Assembly (NCBI GenBank): GCA_964461105.1
Contig: CAYWSY010000014.1
Location: forward strand, 1 to 29,813
Direction: 5' to 3'
DNA: 29,813 nucleotides
From: JAGVMG01 sp964461105
GTDB lineage: Bacteria; Chlamydiota; Chlamydiia; Chlamydiales; Rhabdochlamydiaceae
Shown here: piece after piece, positions 24,923-29,813 of the stretch
How positions within the stretch are numbered: position 1 is the stretch's first letter
How the letters are laid out: each line of letters opens with the position of its first letter
Position numbers and translations under genes: made by a program
Notes under the pieces: model-generated
The model's input: the letters and a program-made list of their open reading frames with translations, nothing else
Told to the model about the DNA's origin: nothing
Databases searched by the model: none

Positions 24923-25402
24923 ATGCGCCTCCTCATCCAACATGTCTCCCAAGCCCAAGTCACAGTTGATCATACAATTGTCGGTAAAATCGACAAGGGG
25001 CTCCTCGTATTTCTAGGAGTACACAAAGAAGACACTGTTGAAGACTGCCTTTGGTTAAAAGATAAACTGATCCATCTGCGCATCTTTGTCGATGAACAAG
25101 GGAAAATGAACCGCTCCCTCCAAGATGTACAGGGCGAGCTTTTGATTGTTTCCCAGTTTACTCTCTATGGAGATTGCAACAAAGGACGTAGGCCTTCCTT
25201 TGATCAATCCGCAAAACCTGAACTTGCCAAAGAACTCTACGAGCGTTTTATTATGGAAACTAAAGCACAGATTCACATCGTTGAAACAGGCCTATTCGGA
25301 GCTCATATGCACGTTCAATTAGTCAATGATGGCCCCCTGACATTTCTCATCGATTCAAAACAACGAACCAAACAAGACCCTATGGACTTGCTCAGCATTT
25401 AA
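24923..25402 (+). CDS. dtd: D-aminoacyl-tRNA deacylase
   Basis: This enzyme hydrolyses D-amino acids (and glycine) mischarged on tRNA, a proofreading step in translation. The 159-aa protein has the family length (about 145-150) and both active-site signatures: SQFTLYGD (residues 77-84) and the cis-Gly-Pro motif NDGPLT (135-140), plus the start MRLLIQHVSQAQVTVD and KGRRPSFDQSAKPELA. No Shine-Dalgarno is visible before the ATG. The 66-base gap after the nucleoside phosphorylase has no terminator, so read-through is possible. Confidence 0.95.
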   Translation: MRLLIQHVSQAQVTVDHTIVGKIDKGLLVFLGVHKEDTVEDCLWLKDKLIHLRIFVDEQGKMNRSLQDVQGELLIVSQFTLYGDCNKGRRPSFDQSAKPELAKELYERFIMETKAQIHIVETGLFGAHMHVQLVNDGPLTFLIDSKQRTKQDPMDLLSI

Positions 25403-25438
25403 TAGCACTAAAATCCAACTATTTGATAGCCTGTTTGC

Positions 25439-26665
25439 ATGCACCCAAAACCTGCTCAGCATCGTTTTTCCCTTGTTATTTTGCTTCTTACCAATTTTTT
25501 AGATTGGATGAGCATCGGTCTTGTCTATCCCATGTTCTCCTCCATGATCTTTCATGAGGAAACACAATTTTTCTCTGTTACTGCATCTGCCATGCTTAAA
25601 GGAGGCTGGCTCGGAGCGCTGCTTGCAGCGGGACCTTTGGCTCAATTCATCAGCTCCCCTATCGTGGGAACACTCTCCGATCAAAAAGGACGCAAACCCC
25701 TGCTTAAACACACCCTGTTGATCATGATTCTCGGCTATTTATTCTGCGCCCTTGGAGTTTTTGCAGAAAGCCTCTATCTCCTGCTCATTGGACGTATCAT
25801 CGTGGGAATCGGGACTGGAAATGCAGCTGTAGTCTGTGCAGCTATCGCAGACATCAGTACACCAGAAAAAAAAGCAAAGAATTTTGGTCTGATCAGTATG
25901 GCAAGCGGCGTCGGGTTTACCCTCGGTCCTTTTTTAGGAGGAACTCTTTCTAACTGGGGATTTGCAACCCCTTTTTTCTTTTCCCTGGGATGTTCCCTGA
26001 TTAATTTAGCCCTGGTGATCTTCTTTTTCTTTGAGACCCACCATGTCAGACGAAATGTCCATGTCAGCTTTACGATGGGCCTTAAAAACTTAAAAAAAGC
26101 GTTTCAGATCCCCTCTCTGCGCACTCTATTTCTCGCCTTTTTCTTTTTTTGCGTGGGATGGTCATTTTATTGGGAATTCATTCCTGTGACCTGGCTTCAG
26201 AAATATCACTTAAGTACTGCGCAAGTGGGTCATTTTTTTGCCTATGGAGCGGCATTCTATGCCTTAAGCGCCGGCCTGTTAATTCGCCCGATTGTCGGCA
26301 AGTTCCGTCCCCTTCCTATCTTGTTTATTGCGCTTTCCCTTCTAGCCCTTGCGATCTATCCCCTGTTGCTTCATCGCACCGTTGAAATTTTCTGGATCTA
26401 CATCCCCATCCAACAATTCCTCATTGCTCTGATCTTTCCAACGAGTCAAACAGTTGTCTCCAATTCTGTTAATGAAGATTCACAAGGTGAAATCATGGGG
26501 ATTTTACAATCGGTTGACTCTTTTGCTTTTGCAACAAGCCCTTTAATTGCAGGCTTATTTGTTGGATTAAACAGCTACGCGCCGATCATCGTCGCTGCGT
26601 CATTTATGCTACTTGCCAGCTTGATTCTTCTTAGCTCCTATCGCAAAAAGCTGTTTCAGAATTAG
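25439..26665 (+). CDS. MFS drug:H+ antiporter-type transporter (DHA1/Tet-like)
   Basis: This 408-aa inner-membrane protein has about 12 hydrophobic segments. N-terminal LTNFLDWMSIGLVYPMFSSM matches the Tet/DHA1 start; motif A is GTLSDQKGRKPLLKH; motif C, the antiporter signature, is SGVGFTLGPFLGG at the end of TM5. It may export drugs or metabolites; the substrate cannot be deduced. No ribosome site precedes the ATG at 25439. A later start would cut into TM1, so this start is kept. Convergent with the FMN reductase gene, only 3 bases between stops and no terminator visible. Confidence 0.88.
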   Translation: MHPKPAQHRFSLVILLLTNFLDWMSIGLVYPMFSSMIFHEETQFFSVTASAMLKGGWLGALLAAGPLAQFISSPIVGTLSDQKGRKPLLKHTLLIMILGYLFCALGVFAESLYLLLIGRIIVGIGTGNAAVVCAAIADISTPEKKAKNFGLISMASGVGFTLGPFLGGTLSNWGFATPFFFSLGCSLINLALVIFFFFETHHVRRNVHVSFTMGLKNLKKAFQIPSLRTLFLAFFFFCVGWSFYWEFIPVTWLQKYHLSTAQVGHFFAYGAAFYALSAGLLIRPIVGKFRPLPILFIALSLLALAIYPLLLHRTVEIFWIYIPIQQFLIALIFPTSQTVVSNSVNEDSQGEIMGILQSVDSFAFATSPLIAGLFVGLNSYAPIIVAASFMLLASLILLSSYRKKLFQN

Positions 26666-26668
26666 CAT

Positions 26669-27274
26669 TTATTGCATACCCAACAACTCCGCAATCTCTT
26701 CCTTTAATAATGGATTGACGACGTGGTCTTTTTCTGAAAAATAGCGCACGCCAAATCCAATCGACACTTGCGTGGGCACGACAGTCGCGTGAACAGCCTC
26801 TAGAATGTCACGCAAATGAGCAAGCCCTTTACAGCCTCCCTTTTTTCCGGCCGACGTACTCATAATAGCAAACTTCTTTCCTTCAAAGGCCTCCAAAGAT
26901 TCCCGTGCCCCCTCCCCTCTTGAAGCCCAATCCAACGCATTTTTAAGAACCCCCGACACAGAGCGATTGTAATTGGGGGATGCGATGATGATGGCATCAT
27001 GAGCGATCATTAAATCGCGAAACTTGCGCACAGCATCCGGCATCCCGAGCTTCTCAAGATCCCCATCATAAAGAGGCATCGGGTAGTCTCGCAAATCAAT
27101 TACGGTGACCCTTGCTCCCATTTCACGCGCAACTAGGGCCGCCTCTTCAACAAGCTTCTTATTCAAAGAATCTGTCCGCGTGCTGCCAGAAAAAGCCAAG
27201 ACCTTAACCTCAGCTCTAAGCGGAATGATCGCCGTGACCATTGCTAACCACATAATCAAAAAAAACCTTGTCAT
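26669..27274 (-). CDS. NADPH-dependent FMN reductase-like flavoprotein with a signal peptide
   Basis: The 201-aa flavodoxin-fold protein shows VLAFSGSTRTDSLNKKL (FMN phosphate loop), VIDLRDYPMPLYDGD, AIIIASPNYNRSVSGVLKNA (SPxYN...S..LKNAxDW), and FAIMSTSAGKKGG, as in the YieF/SsuE/azoreductase-like FMN reductase family. Uniquely for this usually cytosolic family the first 22 residues (MTRFFLIMWLAMVTAIIPLR, then A) look like a Sec signal. The start is secure because SD AGGAG lies 6 bases upstream, so the extension is real. A periplasmic quinone or metal reductase is one possibility (inference). Confidence 0.85.
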   Translation of the reverse strand: MTRFFLIMWLAMVTAIIPLRAEVKVLAFSGSTRTDSLNKKLVEEAALVAREMGARVTVIDLRDYPMPLYDGDLEKLGMPDAVRKFRDLMIAHDAIIIASPNYNRSVSGVLKNALDWASRGEGARESLEAFEGKKFAIMSTSAGKKGGCKGLAHLRDILEAVHATVVPTQVSIGFGVRYFSEKDHVVNPLLKEEIAELLGMQ

Positions 27275-27318
27275 TTGTCGCTCCTACTGGTTAAGGCACC
27301 TTAAAGGACTGAATTGAA

Positions 27319-27347
27319 AGCATAAAGCGCAAAGAGACAGAGCGCAA
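27319..27347 (-). promoter_or_regulatory. Candidate promoter of the FMN reductase gene
   Basis: On the minus strand TTGCGC (27347-27342), 17 bases, TATGCT (27324-27319), about 45 bases upstream of the start codon at 27274. Confidence 0.4.
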
Positions 27348-27443
27348 GATAAATTCGGCCTGATTAGAACTCTCACGATTCACTCATGAATTTATTTCAC
27401 AAACAGCACATCTATAGCGTTTCACAATTTTATTTTAATTAAA

Positions 27444-27464
27444 AAAATGCATAAAATGCATTTT
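27444..27464. repeat. Inverted repeat upstream of the ankyrin-protease gene
   Basis: AAAATGCAT, AAA, ATGCATTTT: a 9-bp perfect inverted repeat in an AT-rich leader, 59 bases before ATG 27523. Operator-like, but no factor is known. The rest of 27348-27522 shows no gene. Confidence 0.35.
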
Positions 27465-27522
27465 AAACGCAAATATGCTAAAATTAACGCAATTAAAACA
27501 AATAATAAGTTTAATAAAAATC

Positions 27523-29283
27523 ATGGCAGCCTCTTCAGACGCACTAACCTCTCGTTTAGTGATCCCCCCTTTACCTCCGGTTTGCGTCTTATCAAAAAAT
27601 TATCAAACTTACATCTCATCAAAAAGTCATAACAAACTTTCAGACACAGAGCTTGTTGCAAAGATTTCTAAAGAGGTTCAATTTCGCTTTCAGGCATTGA
27701 TTCAACTGATTCATGCAGGAGAGACCCACGCCTTCCTACGTTCAGATGATGGCTGGCAGGTCTTGTCTGCATTGCGTATGTTAAATCCAACAGAACATAT
27801 GCCTTTTCTTTTAGAGCTAATTACACTTGTATTCGAAAAACAATTACTCAATGCACAACCGCGTGCGTCTTATGAATATCTCCGTACACACATTCAAGAC
27901 CCAACGTTTCTTAACGATGTGGCACGCCCCTACTTCCTACCTCTTTCTGACCCTCACGACATCTTGTGGTTCGCAATCATTTCTAAGGATCAGAAGCTAG
28001 CGGAAACTGCCATTCATCTAGGAGCTGACGTCAATGCTCTTGTGCACGTCGGAATGTCCCCTCTTCTTCTCGCTTGTAAACAAGGCGATCACTTGCTTGC
28101 TAAACTCTTGATTGCACATGGAGCCAATCCAAGATTTATCGGCGGCACACATGACCATGAAACTCCAGTGAGCGAACTGAGATACCACTCTGAAGCGTGG
28201 GCTCATCAATTATTTACAGTGGAGGATATTGCCTTTACAAATGAGTTCGAGGAGCGCAAAAAAATAGCTCATTTATCGAGTGCATTGGGAGGAGTCATTC
28301 CTTCTACATCAGGTTTGAACCACAAGGAATTTTATTTAGAAGGTGCTCGACCCAGAATGTTCATTAAGCAGCTCTTAGATAAAATCAAGTGGATCCAACA
28401 CGCGGATCAACACTTAAAGGCAGGATCAGGCACTTTCTATGAATCGATGTGTTCTCAACTCACTCCAACAATGAAAAGCCTCTTAGACAATAAGAGCGAG
28501 TTACGAGCAAGTTTAGGCCAAGCCCTTTTATCGATCATTCCGACATTTACACATTATTTAAACTTAGAGATTTCAAAAAAGTATCAAAAGATCGATGAAG
28601 CAATGTCTGATGCATTAGAACGATTAGACAGAAATGAACCTGTTATCTGCTTTGGAACAACCAATAGCGATGGCACGTGGTTTAGGGGCGCTCCTAATCT
28701 TCACGCTTGGGGACTTGTCATCTCTCAAGATTCTAAACCTAATGACTACCTCATTCAGCTCGTTGACCGTTCTGGGGTACATTTTAAGGGTGACTTTAGA
28801 AAAAGGGGAATTTTCTCCTTAGTCACTGACAAAGACAACGCCATCACAATGATTTCTGATTATTTTCAAGCATGGAACTGGCAATCTTTTCCGGAACCCT
28901 CTAAGCACATCTCCAAAAAAATTCACGCGCAATTCGCAACACAAGACCCCCATTTTCCTCTTGTACCACAAACAGATGGAGTCTGTTGTTTTACAAGCTT
29001 TGAAGGTGTTGTAATTGCTTACTTACGCACCCAATTTGCATCTCTGTTTGATCCTCCACTATCTGATCTTTTGGCCAAAGGGTGTTCAGACGCTCTGTTT
29101 ACAAGTATTTTTGAAGAAGAATTATTAGACTATTGTGAAAAGCATTGGGGCGCATCAAGCACATCAATTATTAAACACTCTTCAAACCTTATCGCTCATA
29201 TCAACACCTATTTAAAAAGTAAAATTCCTGAACATTATCGCGAAAAAATGAGTGACATGGACTTTATTGCATTACATTTCTAG
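27523..29283 (+). CDS. Ankyrin-repeat protein with CE-clan cysteine-protease-like C-terminus (candidate effector)
   Basis: The protein is 586 aa when started at ATG 27523 (an ATG 16 codons upstream adds only an atypical Leu/Ile-rich piece; neither has a Shine-Dalgarno). Residues about 149-206 form two ankyrin repeats (AETAIHLGADVNALVHVGMS, PLLLACKQGDHLLAKLLIAHGANP). The C-terminal half contains LHAWGLVISQ (His394), LIQLVDRSG (Asp415) and VPQTDGVCCFTSFEGVVIAY (Gln483, Cys489). This order His-Asp-Gln-x5-Cys, with His-x-Trp spacing close to HW, is that of Ulp1/YopJ-type CE-clan enzymes. It lacks a signal peptide, as expected for a type III substrate. Deubiquitinase, deSUMOylase or acetyltransferase activity are possibilities; none is proven. 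The stop codon abuts the second palindromic element. Confidence 0.65.
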   Translation: MAASSDALTSRLVIPPLPPVCVLSKNYQTYISSKSHNKLSDTELVAKISKEVQFRFQALIQLIHAGETHAFLRSDDGWQVLSALRMLNPTEHMPFLLELITLVFEKQLLNAQPRASYEYLRTHIQDPTFLNDVARPYFLPLSDPHDILWFAIISKDQKLAETAIHLGADVNALVHVGMSPLLLACKQGDHLLAKLLIAHGANPRFIGGTHDHETPVSELRYHSEAWAHQLFTVEDIAFTNEFEERKKIAHLSSALGGVIPSTSGLNHKEFYLEGARPRMFIKQLLDKIKWIQHADQHLKAGSGTFYESMCSQLTPTMKSLLDNKSELRASLGQALLSIIPTFTHYLNLEISKKYQKIDEAMSDALERLDRNEPVICFGTTNSDGTWFRGAPNLHAWGLVISQDSKPNDYLIQLVDRSGVHFKGDFRKRGIFSLVTDKDNAITMISDYFQAWNWQSFPEPSKHISKKIHAQFATQDPHFPLVPQTDGVCCFTSFEGVVIAYLRTQFASLFDPPLSDLLAKGCSDALFTSIFEEELLDYCEKHWGASSTSIIKHSSNLIAHINTYLKSKIPEHYREKMSDMDFIALHF

Positions 29284-29449
29284 TAGTCCGTTTCAAGAGT
29301 TCTTGAAATTATTTTTGCGTCAAAGTCCCGGGGTTGGATCGGGATCGAGAGGAGCTGTGTTCATAGACACAGCCCCCCTCGATCCCGATTCAACCGCGGG
29401 CGCTTTCACGCGAAAACTAATACCAAGAACTTTTGAAACGGACTACTAG
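29280..29449. repeat. 170-bp palindromic MITE-like element, copy 2
   Basis: The ends pair over 26 bp with one mismatch (29280-29305 and 29424-29449), beginning CTAGTAGTCCG and ending CGGACTACTAG. The central stem (29337-29360 and 29367-29390) has 21 of 24 pairs and a 6-base loop. In reverse complement the interior follows copy 1 almost base for base (e.g. GTATTAGTTTTCGCGTGAAA in both), so the two copies are inserted in opposite directions. The outer ends differ clearly from copy 1. The first bases include the stop codon of the ankyrin gene. Confidence 0.85.
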
Positions 29450-29635
29450 CAGTCCGTTAAAACTTCAACGATATCAATATCGAAAAAAAACGACTCCCCT
29501 GCATGGAAGGCACGGCGGATTTTCTTATCTTCCAAAGCTATGAGCGTAGATATGATTAGATGCGCTGGCAGCCTGTAAATAAAGTTCTTGCCATTTTGAC
29601 ACAGCCGAAACAGCAAGAACTTTGTTTACAGACTG
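29450..29635. repeat. Third, related palindromic element (degenerate)
   Basis: The left end is CAGTCCGTTAAAAC directly after the CTAG of copy 2; the right end reads GTTTACAGACTG followed by CTAA. The terminal repeats thus resemble those of the 170-bp elements, but the core is different. A secondary inverted repeat (29571-29591 and 29613-29633, 19 of 21 matching; AAAGTTCTTGC/GCAAGAACTTT) lies at the right. No coding sequence is recognised inside. Confidence 0.5.
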
Positions 29636-29665
29636 CTAATCACTCAAAATTGGAACACAAATAAT

Positions 29666-29702
29666 AAAGGGGCCCCAAATCACTTAAGACTTGGGCCCCT
29701 TT
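29666..29702 (-). terminator. Probable terminator downstream of tRNA-Leu
   Basis: A 10-bp stem AAAGGGGCCC/GGGCCCCTTT with a 17-base loop. On the minus strand it is followed by TTTATTATTT. A second small hairpin, AGCCCTT/AAGGGCT, lies between it and the tRNA. Confidence 0.55.
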
Positions 29703-29759
29703 AAGAAAGAAAGTAACTTAAGCCCTTTCTGCAAGGGCTCACCTTCTTACGGTTTGGCA

Positions 29760-29813
29760 TGCTCGGAACTGGACTCGAACCAGCACCCCCTTGCGGGGAG
29801 GAGATTTTAAGTC
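29760..29813 (-). tRNA. tRNA-Leu (anticodon TAA), 3' part, cut by the window end
   Basis: On the minus strand, from the window end: GA-CTTAAAA-TCTCC gives half the anticodon stem and a loop with anticodon TAA. A long variable arm (TCCCCGCAAGGGGG), typical of class II tRNAs, follows. Then come the T arm CTGG-TTCGAGT-CCAG and the acceptor strand TCCGAGC plus discriminator A at 29760. The next bases are TGCC, so CCA is not encoded. The 5' half lies outside the window. Confidence 0.88.

Noticed and set aside
27475..27522. Upstream ATG for the ankyrin-protease gene
   Set aside because: It would add an Ile/Lys/Leu-rich 16-residue piece in very AT-rich DNA likely to be the leader; kept only as an alternative.
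20947..29449. CRISPR array or integron attC array
   Set aside because: Only two to three copies exist, they are kilobases apart or abutting without spacers, and no cas or integrase gene is in the window.
29252..29449. 65-codon open frame across the second palindromic element
   Set aside because: It consists mostly of repeat sequence and overlaps the end of the ankyrin gene; no ribosome site or homology.

Overview
The window most probably comes from an environmental chlamydia (Chlamydiota; Simkania-, Waddlia- or Parachlamydia-like). This is an inference from recognised families: a CHLPS/DUF818-type hydrolase, an RHS protein whose C-terminal domain resembles chlamydial DUF687, a chlamydial-length DXR, an ankyrin-repeat candidate effector and many small secreted proteins of unknown function. 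Species cannot be fixed without a database search.

Layout. Positions 1-1487 are a graveyard of insertion sequences: an IS256-family fragment, a complete-length IS3-family (IS407-group) element with a nonsense codon beside its catalytic glutamate, and the first 200 bp of an IS66-family element. Positions 1504-10460 (minus) hold a giant secreted RHS-repeat protein (2811 aa) followed by a small exported partner that starts on TTG and overlaps the RHS stop. Divergently from a strong sigma70-type promoter runs a compact operon (10596-14282): a guanidinoacetate-methyltransferase-like enzyme, a 2OG-Fe(II) oxygenase-like enzyme and acetyl-CoA synthetase. Then come two tandem small secreted paralogues separated by a terminator, and a convergent MHS-type transporter preceded by a clear TPP riboswitch.

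Positions 16499-17274 (minus) encode two coupled exported proteins. Positions 17492-19151 hold a DUF6314-like protein followed by an N-terminally deleted flavin monooxygenase. Positions 19135-20936 (minus) hold a LysE-type exporter coupled to a transglutaminase-like (Tgl-like) protein. From 21279 to 26665 lies an all-plus housekeeping run: dxr, a CHLPS-type hydrolase, a HIT protein, a uridine-phosphorylase-like enzyme, dtd and a drug-efflux-type MFS transporter. These are followed by a convergent, apparently exported FMN reductase and by an ankyrin protein whose C-terminus carries an H-D-Q-C arrangement like CE-clan (Ulp1/YopJ) cysteine proteases. The right edge holds the 3' half of a tRNA-Leu(TAA) on the minus strand.

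The most unusual non-coding signal is a family of palindromic elements. Two are exactly 170 bp (20947-21116 and 29280-29449), lie in opposite orientations, end in CTAG, share a nearly identical core and have divergent but internally complementary ends. A third, related element (29450-29635) sits directly against the second. They look like non-autonomous mobile hairpins. Taken together the window joins housekeeping genes with host-interaction candidates (RHS, ankyrin-protease, Tgl-like) and with nutrient uptake controlled by thiamine pyrophosphate.
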